NCBI RefSeq assembly: GCF_945859685.1
Contig: NC_079147.1
Location: forward strand, 60,542,946-60,606,945
Length of the DNA: 64,000 nucleotides
Direction of reading: 5' to 3'
Source of the DNA: Eupeodes corollae
Taxonomy: Eukaryota; Arthropoda; Insecta; Diptera; Syrphidae
The notes below the pieces were generated by a model. That model made no database searches. It had not been told where the DNA came from and saw only the letters and a program-made list of their open reading frames with translations. The stretch's first letter is position 1; each line of letters begins with the position of its first letter. Positions 22,496 to 34,340 of the stretch are shown piece by piece. The position numbers were made by a program, and so were the translations under genes.

Positions 22496-25423
22496 ACTTA
22501 CTTACTTACTTAAGGTGGCGCTACAGTCCGGGGCGGACCTAGGCCTCAACCAACAAGCGTCTCCAGCCAGCTCGGTCCCTAGCTAGCTGACTCCAGTTTC
22601 GCACGCCAAGTTGGTTGAGGTCCTCTCCCACCTGGGTCCGCCACCTGAGTCGCGGTCTTCCTCTACTGCGCCGTCCCTCGGGATTGGATTAGAAGACCTT
22701 CCGGGCTGGAGCGTTGATGTCCATCCGCTCTACATGACCTAGCCATCTAAGCCGTTGGACTTTAATTCTGCTAACTAGGTCAGTGTCGCTGTACAGCCCG
22801 TACGGTTCGTCGTTATATCTTCTCCTCCATTCTCCATCTATGCGTGCGGGACCAAAAATCACCCGAAGAATTTTTCTCTCGAAGCATCCTTAGACGTTCT
22901 CATCTTTCTTTGACAGGGTCCAGGCCTCAGCGCCATAAATGAGAACCGGGATGATGAGTGTCTTATAGATGGTGATTTTACATGCTCGAGAGAGGACTTT
23001 ACTTCTCAATTGCCTTCTAAGTCCAAAGAAGCAGCGATTTGCAAGAGTTATTCTTCGTTTGATTTCAGCGCTGGTATTGTTGTCTGCATTAATAGCGGTG
23101 CCTAGGTAGACAAAGTTCTTAACTACCTCAAAGTTATAGCTGTCCATGGTGACGTTTTGTCCAATACGTCGTCGTTCAGTGTCCTTTTTTGATGACAGCA
23201 TATACTTGGTCTTGCCCTCATTGACCACTAAACCCATCTTCTTCGCTTCCGTCGCAATGCTCAAAAACGCTCCACTGACATCACGCTTTGATCTTCCAAT
23301 TATGTCAATATCATCTGCGTATCCGAGTAATTGGATGGATCTTTGGAAGATTGTGCCTCTAGTGTTGACGGTTGAGTTTTGCACAATTCTTTCCAGAACG
23401 ATGTTGAAGAAGTCGCATGACAGTGCATCGCCTTGTCTAAAACCTTTTTTGACATCAAATGCATCGGTAAGATCTTTTCCGACCTTGATAGAGCAGCGTG
23501 AATTCTCCATCGTCATTCTGCACAAACGGATAAGTTTGACAGGGATGCCAAAACTAGACATTGCTCGGTAGCAGCTTCGTTTGACTTAAGTTTAGATATA
23601 GCTATCTTCACTTCGTCAAGGTCGGTTAGGCGGAATTGTTGATCTGCGTCGCGTTGCCGAGGTTGAGTGGTTCTATCTCCCTTACAGCGGGATTCGGTTC
23701 GTCATCGCCGTTATATAATTTGGAGAAGTGATCTTTCCATATTCTCAGCATCAACTGCGGTTCTACTACGATGTTCCCTTGATCGTCTTTACAGGCTTCG
23801 GTTCGTGGCTGGTACCCTTGGGAGGTTTTTTTTACCTTTTGGTAAAATTTACGAACCTCATTTCTGTTTAGACATCCCTCTATCTCCTCGATCGCGCGCT
23901 TCTCATGCTCTCTTTTTTTCCGTCTAAGAAGCCGGTGTTCCTCTCTCCTCTTCTGCTCGTAGAGCTCGCGTGCAGCTCTAGTCCTTTTGTGCAGCGCCGT
24001 TTTGTATGCCTCTTGTTTCGCTGCGTGAGCTTGTCGGCATTCGTCGTCAAACCAGGGGTTTCGCTGTGGTGGCCGTGTGAAACCTAGCACTTCAGAGGCG
24101 GCATCTCTGATGGCTGCAAGGCAATGTTGCCACTGGTTTTCAACGCTTAATGCAAGAAGCATAGGACTCCTTAGGAGGTTATTAGAGACTCGATCGGAAA
24201 AGGACATGGCAGTCTCTTGCGATTGTAGCCGTCTAGCGTCGAATCTTCTCACAGTACTTCCTTGTTTTGGCTTGGATCGGGATATCCGTAGCCGTACCTT
24301 GGCTACAACGAGGTAGTGGTCCGAGTCAATGTTGGCCTCTCGGAATGTTCGGATATCCTGGATACTGGAGAAGTGTCGTGCGTCGATCGCAATGTGGTCA
24401 ATCTGGTTGACGGTTGATTGATCAGAAGATTTCCATGTCCCCTTGTGGATATTGAGATGTGTGAACTGCGTACTAGCTACCAGAACGTCTCGCCCCGCAG
24501 CGAAATCGACCAGCCTGAATCAGTTGTCGGAGGTGGTGTCGTGCAGGCTGTATCTCCCGATTATGCCACCAAAGATGTCTTCTCTTCCTAGCTTGGCATT
24601 AAAATCTACTAAGACAATTTTAATGTCATAGCCAGGGCACTGCTCATATGTCTTGTCCAAGAGCTCGAAGAATATGTCTTTGGTGTCTTCATCTCTCTCC
24701 TCTGTTGGGGCATACGCGCATATTAGGATTATGTTGGCGAATTTAGCCTTGATGCGGATTGTCGTGATGCGCTCGCTTACACTGTTGAAACTCAAGAGTT
24801 TTTGCCTGAGCCTAGCTCCAACAACAAATCCACACCCAAATAGACGCTGTCTTTGTTCTCCGTAGCAGTCGCCGTAGTAGATATCGTAGTCTTTTAGTTT
24901 GCGTTTGCCCGGTCCATCCCATCGCACTTCTTGGATGGCTGTAATATCTGCCTTGCAGCAGTTTAGGGCTTCCGCTAATTGTTTGGCTGCACGTGGTCTG
25001 TTAAGGGACCTAACATTCCACGTACATATCCGAAGTTCGTTGTCCTTATTTCGTTTGCGTGGGTTGTCAACAGTGAATCCGTCCGTATCCGAGGCTTGTT
25101 GTTGCTTCGAAACTATGATATTTTTACGTGGCCAGGAAGTCACCCTGACGGCACAACCCCAACCTGGAGGGCCAGATCCTTAGTATAACTCCAAGGAAGG
25201 GGAGTCGGATGAACCGCTCCTTATGGGCCTGGGCTTCGAATATGCCGAAGAAGCCCTGTAAGGTGTTCACTAAGTAGTTCGACCTTACTGGAACTGTAGA
25301 CGCCACCGTTGATTCTATCTCGAGAATTCGTCCGCTGCCACCTGGATAAGGAGAGGTGCCTTAGTGGAAACACCTCTCCCCCCCTCTCTCGTTTGCTGCC
25401 CCCAACAACTTTCCAACTTTTTC
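22496..25423 (-). pseudogene. RTE-A copy 3, with an internal deletion
   Basis: 3' end first on the plus strand: reversed TAAG tail (22496-22510), then the C-terminal region. Minus-strand frames 22890-23561, 23626-24252 and 24520-25143 match the C-terminal RT, linker and endonuclease of the intact copy. EN residues in TWNVRSL, QEVRWDG and YAPTEE are kept, but GDFN reads VDFN. About 400 bases are deleted at about 23572, joining YRAMSS to a point near KSNKAA. This removes the fingers and motif A, so it cannot be active although YADD remains. The 5' end stops in the 5' leader. Both flanks read AC, a T run, then GATGT, the target-site duplication in the host LINE. Confidence 0.93.
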
Positions 25424-25760
25424 CAACTTTTTTTTGATGTCTTGAGTTTTAATATTGACTGTCCAGTTTTGTTATCTATGTTTTTTATTTATGTACCTTC
25501 TAGAAACTTGCGCCCTCGTGACTGTGATTTTTTAAATGTTCCTTACCACAGTACTAGCTATGCTAAGTATAATCCTATCACAAGAGCTTGTATGGATTTT
25601 AATGAATATGATTTTAATATTAATAGAAATGTTTGAAACATAAATTAGTAAATTTGTTGCAATGCTATAAGTAAATTATGTATTTTATTTTTGTGTTATG
25701 TATAATTATAAGTCTAAATAGAGTGTTTAACTTTTAAGACGAATAAATAAATAAACAAAA
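25424..25760 (+). pseudogene. Jockey-like LINE, C-terminus and tail (right half)
   Basis: Directly after the RTE, the frame continues with FNIDCPVLLSMFFIYVPSRN, RDCDFLNVPYHSTSY and a stop near 25634. These are the usual C-terminal motifs following the RT in this type of LINE, so it is the other half of 21740-22495. A short 3' UTR ends in AATAAATAAATAAAC near 25741-25757. Confidence 0.85.
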
Positions 25761-27020
25761 TTAAAATTATATTTTTTTATAACATCCCTGTGTTTCTTAT
25801 TTTATTTTAAGTTTTATTACATGTTACTGCAAGGCGTCGCTTTTATTTTATACATATGTATGTCTATAAGTTCCACAATGTTTCCAACCCCTCCCCCCCC
25901 CATCACCTTCCCCACACCATACCTCCTAAAAATGTTGTCTTTGTGCCTTTTGATGTTCCTACATATATAAACCTTATGGACTACAAAATGTATCACATTG
26001 TTTGGGTTTAATGTTTCGCTGTTTTATATTGAGCTATACAAATTTATTTTAAGTCTTTTCCTAAACAAATCTCGTGTTGTAAAGTATTTTGCAAATAGAT
26101 ACATTGAAATTGTTTTTCTTTTTGGTTGCATTATTTTTAGCTTTGAATAAACTTACAAACTTACATCAACCTCTGCAAAAACCAATGTATCTTACATTAG
26201 GATTATGTTGATAGAGAATTTTGAACTTATTACATTTTAAAATGCAGTCAGCCGCAGCAAACAATTTCTTTCACTTTCAAACCCCAACAAAAAATAAACT
26301 CAACATTTTAGGTCATGTTAACCGCGTGCAAATATGATTTGTTAATGTGAATTTTATTGCATAATTGGCCAACAACAAGCTACGAGCTTAAATACATTTC
26401 TGGTCCAGCTCTATCAGCGCAGCAGTGTAGCGAAGGTACATATATATAATTTGTAGTTTGCTTTAGGGCAGGACATATTTAAGTGAACGATAGTTGACCA
26501 TAATGACCAGTTGACCCCATAAGTTAACGGCTTTAAATAATTTTGCTTTGTTTTTTACTTGGTTCAAATCAAAGGGCTCGAAAAACTACCTACATACAAC
26601 ATATTTCCAAATAATCCCTCAGGGGCTTACAACTCTTAAAAAGTTCATTCAAACGAACAGGACAAAAGTTGCAACATAATTTTAAGTTTATTGGGTTTTT
26701 TATTTGATAGACAATAATTGTAAATTTGGAGCTATGGAATTTGGATGCAATTATTTGTGAAAAGAACAATTTATGTGTCAAATTGTTTTGAACTTTGTTT
26801 TAATTTTTGTATTTATTACCCGAAAAGATATAAGAATTCAGAGAAATTCCAAACAAGGATATAACATTGCCATCTGTAAAGGTAAACTGTAACCTTTTAT
26901 ATTCATTAGGTATTGCGACTTTTAGTCCAATTCGTTTCGGTATTACATTCTCATTCGTAGGCCAGACTCAGGCAAACATTCTAGGTGTTTAAATTTAACC
27001 GAATTTCCTTGGAATATTAT
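25761..27020. other. AT-rich non-coding region
   Basis: No gene recognised. Contains a short C-rich run near 25889-25902. A stretch ending in GAATAAACTTACAAACTTAC near 26145-26165 might be the tail of an unidentified retroelement. Confidence 0.4.
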
Positions 27021-27661
27021 ACAATTTACAGAATATCGGTGTTGCTAATTGTATATATAATGCCATTGACTAGATATATGTAGATCGTAGACAAATCGCA
27101 AACAATCTTTTCTCTGAATGGCGTAGTAAGGTGACCATATTCCAGGACTGGTCTCACAAATGAAACAAAAAGTAATTTTAAAACATATGGATTACGGAAA
27201 TCACCGCCAAATCTCTTAATAAAGCTTAGAACTCTATTTCCTATTTTAACTATGAAGTTAATATATTCATTGAATATTAGTTTAGGATCTAAGACAACAC
27301 CCAAGTCGGAAAATACATATGTATACTCTACTTAAAGGACAAGAATCAAACATGTAACTAAAACTCATGGTTTTACATATGTCAACATTTCAAACAAGAC
27401 GATTATTATTGCACCATTCCCTGAATAATATTAAGTCTTCTTGTAAGAGAAGACAGTCTGATGTAGAGTTAATTTTTTTTAAATTTTAATGTCATCAGCA
27501 TATATTAGGACAGACGAATTTTGTATGATAGAAACCAAGTCATTTGTAAATAAAACAAATAGAATAGGACCAAGGTGACTACCCTGGGGAACACCAGAAT
27601 TCACAACAAATGAACTTGAACACTCATTACTAAATTTAGCACCATAACGTCTATAACGTCT
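27021..27661 (-). pseudogene. Jockey-like LINE, RT part (downstream half, minus strand)
   Basis: The minus strand encodes GVPQGSHLGPILFVLFTNDL (motif B), LIYADDIKI (motif C intact) and, after a broken stretch, GVVLDPKLIFNEYINF, FIKRFGGDFRNPYVLKLL and SFVRPVLEYG. The other half lies at 30665-30960, on the far side of an inserted LINE. Stops separate the frames, so it is dead. Confidence 0.85.
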
Positions 27662-30600
27662 GAGGCCCAATATGTTGACAAGTGTTTATTTAGTAATACT
27701 TCCATTGCCTCTGAGATACGAGTATCTAAAGATAAAACCATAGACACAAAAGGAAAGAAATTACTAGATCTTTTTGAAAACATAGGTGCGGTGATCATCA
27801 ATGGCAGAACGTTTGGCGATATGAATGGTGAGTTTACCTTCTGTGGTGCCTCAGGTAGTTCAGTCATAGACTATTGCGCATGTTCGTTTGATTTTTTTAC
27901 CTTTGATAGAACATTTTTCTGTAGCAAGCAAAGCTTTTTCTGATCACATGCCCCTCAGCCTGCGCCTCACTTTCCCTTCATCCCATAATCAGAATGTTAC
28001 GCAATTGGTGCTCCCTCAAAAACTCTACTGGTCCGAAAATAATCGTGTAAAATATATAGTTACTCTCAGTCGGTTATCTAACTGCCGTTATATTTTTTCA
28101 AATATGATAATAGAAGAAAAATTTAGCTCTCTCCTGTATAAAATTAACAATGCTGCCGGTAAGGGTAAGGCTTGTAAACGTTTTATTCCAAAAAATAAAT
28201 GGTTTGACTATGAATGTTTTCGCGCTCGAAATAGGATGTTAAAATAGCTCAATCTTTACCGAAAATATAATATCGGATTATATAAAAGACTTTACATAGA
28301 GAGGCGGTCTAAGTACTTAGGTATCTGCAAAAATAAAAAAATCAATTTTGCATACAAAAGCATTGAAAAGCTTAACACAGTTAGGAATGCTAGTGATTGG
28401 TGGAAGTTAGCTAACTCGATGAAGAAATGTAAACCAAAACAAAATAGTAATCTTAAAAGTCAAGACTTTATGATATATTTTAGGTCACTTTTTTCAAAAT
28501 CTGTAAATGATTTTCATTTCTCTTGGGCTATGCCAGAAAAAATAGATAACTTTCTTGACTCTCCTTTTGATATGAGGGAGCTTTTGCATGTAATACAAAG
28601 AGCAAAGAAAAAAAAAAGCGCCGGGGGAGGATAGAGTGAGCTATGAATTTTACAAAAATGCTTAAATTTGTTTTTTAGAAGAAGTTCTGTGTCTTTTCAA
28701 TCAAATTTATCTCACCGAATGCATTCCTTCTTCTTTTCGTAAATCAATTATTATTCCACTTTACAAAAAAGGGGATCCAAATTGTGTTGAAAATTATCGA
28801 GGTCTTTCGCTACTTGATTCAATATATAAAATTTTCACTGGTATTATCCTTAATAGGATTAATAGCTGGATTGACTGTAATAGTATCCTCAGTGAATTCC
28901 AGGCAGGTTTCTGTAAAGGGTACTCAACGACCAACAATATTTTCAACCTCACAAGTATTGTACAACTTAACAGCAAGAAAAAGAAAAACACTTTCGCTTT
29001 CTTTGGACTTTTCCTGCGCTTTTGATTTAACTCCACGAAATTCATTATTTTATAAACTTTCTTGTTTCGGATTATCCTCAAAGGTCATCAGAATCCTTCA
29101 ACAGCTTTATGAGAACACAACATGTCGGGTGTGGGATCAAAAATCGTTGTCGGAGTACTTCTTGGTTAGCCAGGGCGTAAAGCAAGGGTGTTTGTTAAGC
29201 CCACTTCTATTTGCTCTTTATCTGAATGACCTTCATGAAGACCTACCCGGTGGGGTGTTTGTGGCGAATATGGTGATTAAGATTTTACTTTATGCAGATG
29301 ATCTCGTCTTGCTCTCTAACTGCCCTGCTGATTTGCAACTTATGATTGATCATCTTTTCAAGTATTGCTCCCTTTGGAGCCTGAAAATCAACTTAAACAA
29401 GTCAAAGATAGTTGTTTTCCGTGATGGTGCGAGAATTTCTAAGAATCTTAAATGGAATTATGGAGAGAACCCCATTGAAATAGTAAACCATTATAAATAT
29501 CTGGGTGTTATACTTAACTATAATTTGTCTTTTAACAAACATCTCAACTCTGGGCTGGTTGTTTCAAAAAATGCAATTAATGCAAAGTGGTCAAATTATA
29601 TTAAAAACTCTAAAATAGTAATTTCTAAAAAACTTAATATTTTTAACACTGCAGCTAAATCAATTATGTTTTATGGCATTCAGGTTTGGGGCTACATGCG
29701 ATTTGAGCAGGTTGAAAAACTATTTCGGTTTTTCATAAAAAAAATGCTGTACCTCCCCAGTAACACTCCCAACTATATGTTACATTTAAAAACTGGCCTT
29801 CACTCTCTTTATGTTCAAACTCTACGACTAAATTTTAATTACAAAAGAAAAACTCTTAAACTGTCTAGATCCAGATTAACACGTATCCTTGCGGAGGAGA
29901 CAATCGCTGTAAACATTTATTGGGCCCGCGAATGGAGAGATATATGCAATAACCTAGGTTTAGATATAGATACTAACTGTTTTACTTCTCCATCTTCCTT
30001 GATCGATCTGCACGAAAATATTATCGAAAGCTTGATAAATTTCAAAACCTCGGAAAACATCAGTAGTGCCAGAAATTCACAATTCCATGATCTTTACCCT
30101 CAACTCGAATACTACTCTAAACCATATTTTTCCGACGAAAATTCTTCCCATTTGGTTAGCCTCGTTCTCAAAGCTAGGGGTGGGCTCCTCAATATTAACG
30201 CCAAAGCTTTAAAAAAAAATACAGTCGGTATTTGCACAATTTGCAATCAAGATGAAGTGGAAAAAACGTACCATTTTATTGGCAGATGCCCAGTTTTCAA
30301 GAACTCTAGACTTATATGTTTCGGTAAAAATGAAATTTTAAACGGCAAAAACTTTAAATCTCTCATCAGTTTTTAAAATTATTGTTTAAAGTATAGAGAG
30401 TTATTAATAAATGAATTTTTGTTAATAAAATAAAAGAATAAGTAATGGTTAATAGGAATACGAAAAATAAAAAATAACGTTGTAGTTATTATTTCAATAA
30501 TTTTATAATAAGATTTATATTAGTATATATTTAGCCATCCTGACAGACAACAATAAAAGTTATGTCAATAATACTGTAATATTAACATTACATTATTAAG

Positions 30601-30664
30601 ATTTTGTGAAAAATTTTGTACTGATTTTGTAAACAATGAATTATTAATAAAATATTTTATCTAT
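27662..30664 (+). pseudogene. LINE with EN, RT and C-terminal CCHC-like knuckle
   Basis: 5'-truncated in the endonuclease: DTKGKKLLDLFENIG, VIINGRTFGDMNGEF and SVIDYCACSFDFF. A basic linker follows (NKWFDYECFRARNRMLK and on). RT motifs: IIIPLYKKGDPNCVENYRGL, FQAGF, LDFSCAFDLTPR (motif A), GVKQGCLLSPLLFALYLNDL (motif B) and LLYADDLVLL (YADD at 29291-29302). The longest frame (28784-30376) covers motif A to the end; its first part is out of frame. The C-terminus has C-x2-C...H-x4-C (CTIC then HFIGRC), a zinc-knuckle-like motif known in several LINE clades. The 3' UTR ends in TATCTATC-type repeats. CTATAACGTCT flanks both sides as the target-site duplication. Clade not assigned. Confidence 0.87.
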
Positions 30665-30960
30665 CTATAACGTCTTTCTTGCAAATATGAGGAGATCCAG
30701 TTTATGAAACTGTCGTTAAAACCTTGCTGTGATAGTTTTTAAAGTAATGTTTCACGACACAATTTATCAAAGGTGTTGTTGAGATCAGTAAATTTACAAT
30801 CTCCTTGTTCACGTTTTTCAAAACCATCTAAAAAAAGGCGTAAAGTTAAACCGATTAGTAACAGTTGAACGCTTTTTAACAAAACCATGCTGGTTATCAC
30901 AGATAATTGAACTACAGTGAAAAGAAAGGACGCTACATACGATTGACTCAAATAATGTAG
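30665..30960 (-). pseudogene. Jockey-like LINE, upstream RT half (minus strand)
   Basis: Minus-strand reading gives CDNQHGFVKKRSTVTN (the Q-x-G-F finger motif), FTDLNNTFDKLC (decayed motif A) and SFINWISSYLQERRY. That leads directly, after removing the inserted LINE, into RRYGAKFSNE and motif B at 27661 downward. This establishes that the two minus-strand pieces were one element. Confidence 0.8.
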
Positions 30961-31740
30961 ACTAAAGAGTATAAGTCTTAGAAAGTTACGACATCATCTA
31001 ACTCATGAACCCACTTTCGTAGCTGGGTGAAACAGATTTGACTAAAAGTCACAATAACACTCTTATAAAATGTCAACAGCAAATGTTTACTATAATCTCA
31101 TCTCAAAATAAATCAAACCAAATTTATGATATCTTTGAAGCCTTAGAAAGTTTTACTTATTTTTGGTCAACGAATGCCGAGTCGAAATGTTGGCCCTATT
31201 TTCGTCCCCAAAATGCAGGTTCTCTGATGTTTCAAAAGAGAATCACTTCCTGTTAAAATGTTGCTCCTCATTTAAATCTAGTATAGGCAATTTTCGAACA
31301 AAATGCGATGCTTAGGATTAAATGACGACGACATCAAAAAGCCTCAAATGAACCTTTTTCATCTTGACCATTGTTTTATTCTTTGTTCATTTACTCTCTC
31401 TTTTTCTTTCTCTGATTCTGATACTACTTCATTTCTTTTTCTCTTTCTCTCTCTCCCTCTTTCCTACTTGCTTTTTCTCTTTCTATCTCACTCTCTTTAA
31501 TTTAATTTGTTAGGAAGCTTTTTTTTAAATAATACAATTTACATTTTAATATTAATAATTTGTATGCATTAAACAAAGAAGTTTCTTTTTTAACATTAGT
31601 GATTAATTTAAAAGTAATACAAACAGTACAAATATTGGATATAAATTTAAATTTCCTAGTCATCTTATTCTTCGTCAAAATTGTCCTCATCGTACTTTAA
31701 ATAATGCAAAATTTTAAATCATTGTACTTTAATTCTTTTA
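30961..31740. other. Non-coding region with a CT-rich tract
   Basis: A polypyrimidine tract (about 31386-31500, CTCT and TTTCTC runs) dominates. It creates open frames rich in Phe, Leu and Ser that I regard as chance. Confidence 0.5.
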
Positions 31741-32009
31741 ACTAGGTCAGTGTCGTTGTACAGCCCGTAAAATTTGTCGTTGTAACTTCTCCCTCACTTC
31801 ACAGGGTCCAAGTTTCACCGCCATAAATGAGAACATGGATGATGATCGTTTTATAGATAGCGACTTTAGATGCTCTAGAAAAAATGTTACTACTCAATTA
31901 CTTCTAAGTCCAAAGAAGCAGCGATGTGCAAGAGTTATCCTTCATTTAATTTTAGCGCTGGTGTCGTTGTCGGAGTTTAAAAGTATCTAGGTGTCTAGGT
32001 AGACAATGT
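31741..32009 (-). pseudogene. Short RTE fragment
   Basis: Reversed RTE C-terminal sequence matching the region from the RINADNDT-type segment to YSDTDLVSRI. Recognisable pieces on the plus strand are CTAGGTCAGTGTCG, CCGCCATAAATGAGAAC and AAGTCCAAAGAAGCAGCGAT. Both ends are cut and an internal piece (the FERK region) is missing. The pogo-like element begins at its right edge. Confidence 0.85.
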
Positions 32010-32010
32010 T

Positions 32011-32333
32011 GGGGTAAATGTAAACATGGGGTAAATGTAAACGGCCGTTAGTTTCACGTTTAAAAACAAATTGTAGCAGCCCAGACGAAAAAAAATCAAA
32101 AATATGAAATGTCGCGACACCGGTGCATTTAATGGCTTTCAGTTGTTGTTCAAGTTCAAGTTTGTGATTGTGTTTGTGACCTCTAAAAAAAGTTAATTTT
32201 ATTTTAAAAATAAGTATTATTTTCTTATTATATTTAATTAAAGGTGCATTGAAGTAGTTCCTGTGAAAAAAAACCATGCTCTTGTCATTTCATATGGGTT
32301 AAACGTAAACATATTTTTGGGGCAAATGTAAAC
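32011..32333 (+). repeat. Four copies of a 15-base motif at the pogo-like 5' end
   Basis: GGGGTAAATGTAAAC occurs at 32011-32025 and 32028-32042. Variants GGGTTAAACGTAAAC (32296-32310) and GGGGCAAATGTAAAC (32319-32333) lie just upstream of the transposase ATG. They could be subterminal transposase-binding sites, as repeated termini are common in DNA transposons. Confidence 0.7.
32028..32042 (+). promoter_or_regulatory. Candidate transposase-binding site (second terminal motif copy)
   Basis: An exact repeat of the terminal 15-mer two bases after the first copy. The direct, closely spaced pair is typical of a protein-binding module. Function is inferred from arrangement only. Confidence 0.35.
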
Positions 32334-32383
32334 GTCGTTTTTACTGTATCCTTTTTAGGTTAACTCCATTTCTAGCTTTTAAA

Positions 32384-32413
32384 ATGCCCCGAACATATAG
32401 GTACAAAGAATAA
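32384..32413 (+). other. Start region of the pogo-like transposase
   Basis: ATG with AAAATG context begins MPRTYRYKE and then meets TAA (32411-32413), an early stop. The preceding TTTTTAGGTTAAC resembles a 3' splice site, which may mean the ancestral gene had an upstream intron. Confidence 0.45.
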
Positions 32414-33531
32414 ACCACAAGTAAATTTAGTGTATACGATTTTCAAAACGCTGTACGAGATGTGTTGAATAAAAAAATACATACCGCGAAGCCGAGGAAA
32501 AATACAAAATCCCGAAATCGGTCATCTTTCAAATAATTAATAATGAAAATCATCATTAGACGCAGTTGGGTCAGGGCGAGCACCCTCCTTTCCAAAAGCA
32601 ACTGAAGATGAAATAGTTAAATGTATAGTTACTCGTGCGAACATAAGATTACCCTACGACAAACTAAGGAACTTGTTGGAGAATATGTAAAACACAGCGG
32701 AATAAAAACTAAATTCAAGGACGATACCCCAGGTGAAGACTGGTACTTGGGATTTACGAAGCGCCACCCGGAGATAACTTAAAAAAACCAGAACATCTGC
32801 AAAAGTTAAGAAAAGATGCCAGAAACCCATTTGTCGTATACGACTTTTATGATAAACTTTAAAAAGTTATGGAAGATAAAAACCTCACCAATAAACCACA
32901 ATACGTTTTTAACGCCGACGAAAGCGGATTTCATCACGACCCCAGCCGCATGAATGGTTTGGGTGTTAAGGGCAAAACTCTAAGATGGATCTGGACGGGA
33001 ATCCACTACAGTGCTTGCATGCGTTTCGGCTGATGGCTCCACATTACCACCGTTAATAATTTTTAAAGGTGCTGCTGTTCAGGCAAAATGGACTTCTGAA
33101 GCTGGTTTTTCGGGAACACTCTACGCAGCCTCCTTTTTGTTAAAAATATTCGTGATGGAGAAGGATCACCAGATCAAGCATATAGTTGATAAGGCTTTGC
33201 AAAATAAAGTTATGTTGATGCGCCTACCAAGTCATCTAACCGACAAATTGCAACCATTGGACAAATGCGTAGTTGGTCCGGTAAAAACATTTTGTAAGAA
33301 AAAATTGATAGCTTTTGGGAAATCGCAAATGGGAAAAGGTTGTATGCGTCTCAATAAACAGATGTTTTCGAAACTTATTAGAGAAACCTGGAAAGATTCC
33401 ATGATCGTTGCCAACATAATATCCGGATTTGTCAACACCGGAATTTACCCTGTTGATCGAAGTAAGTTTCCAGAAAAGAAAATTCCACCTGAAGCTTTGG
33501 AAAGGTACCGCTCAAATTCGAATGATGTTTG

Positions 33532-33715
33532 CTCCTGTGTGCGAGTACTGTTGTCAGGAATGGAAGGAACCTACAATTTTAGGCCGAATCCGAACGGCTA
33601 ATTTAAGAAAGCACTTTTCATGACAAGAATTACTCTTGAAGGATTTGTCAATTCCTCCCAAGAGGCAGTACCCGCGAAAATTATTTTTTTTAATTTACGG
33701 TGGCACAGGCAATTC
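33532..33715 (-). repeat. SINE copy 4 (partial)
   Basis: Reverse-orientation body with TGTGTGCGAGTACTG, TTGTCAGGAATGGAAGG, AGGCCGAATCCGAACGGC, ATGACAAGAATTACTC and CAGTACCCGCGAAAATTATT. It then breaks off after GTGGCACAGGCA, losing the tRNA-like head. Its 3' terminal segment is also missing, where it abuts the pogo remnant. It supplies the uninterrupted sequence at the point where Helentron A entered copy 3. Confidence 0.88.
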
Positions 33716-34340
33716 AATTTTAAAACTCCTTATAGTTTGAAGGTATGGAAAAATTCTTTCTCATAAATCAAATCTATGGTCTTCAACATTGAAGACCATT
33801 TCTTCAAGCACAAATTTATTTGGCTCATCAGTATCAATTTCACATTTAGAAACACTCATTTAAGATGAAATATCTAACAGTAGTAAATTGTTTCAAAATG
33901 TTTTGGAGGAAAGTTTCGTTTTCAACGTCGATGAATAATAATTCCTTTTTGAAGTTTCTACCCATTACAGTGAAATGATTTCTTGATACCTTGTGAGGAT
34001 TCCAATTTGAATCAGAAGGAACATTTTTCCATTTTCTATATGTAGTTTTTTCCTAGATTTAATGATTTTTACAACCTCTGAAGTTTACTAAGAACAAATT
34101 TTGCTATGAACATACCGTTTTGGTAGGAACATAATTATTAAAATACCTTAAACAACTTCTTGGAAACGATTTAACAATCAGACAACATTTCTTAAGAAGC
34201 TAAACTAAAAACTCATCGGGTTGGAAATATTGTTGGTATGTGAAAATAATTAAGCCGCTAAAAAATTGTATTTATATTGATATTTTATGTGGTTCAATAT
34301 TTTTGGGTCTTTTACGATACTTTCTTCTAAAGCGGTTATT
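33716..34340. other. AT-rich non-coding region
   Basis: No gene or repeat recognised. Confidence 0.45.

Larger units (their letters stand above)
32010..33531 (+). pseudogene. pogo/Tigger-like (DDE_1) transposon remnant
   Basis: The transposase would cut and paste the element at TA sites. ATG at 32384 opens MPRTYRYKE. Broken frames give a psq-type HTH region (YDFQNAVRDVLNKK), IVTRANIRLPYD, GEDWYLGFTKRHPE (the CENP-B-like domain) and the first catalytic Asp in FNADESGF (32911-32934). Then LACVSADGSTLPPLIIFKG (about 33012) and LPSHLTDKLQPLDKCVVGPV with the third acidic residue. The second catalytic Asp (usually in an FDGH/FDNHxSH motif) is lost in a deletion after TLYAAS, near 33115-33145. Stops are scattered. 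The 5' end has repeated 15-base motifs; the 3' inverted repeat is missing, cut off by a SINE. Inactive. Confidence 0.85.

Noticed and set aside
27601..27867. Minus-strand frame reading EAMEVLLNKHLSTYW as part of the Jockey-like LINE
   Set aside because: It resembles the region before motif B, but it spans the insertion junction at 27661/27662; the true continuation is at 30665.
31303..31500. 65-codon Phe/Leu/Ser-rich frame
   Set aside because: Produced by the CT-rich tract.
33429..33623. Extra open frames overlapping the pogo remnant and SINE
   Set aside because: They cross the boundary between two unrelated elements.
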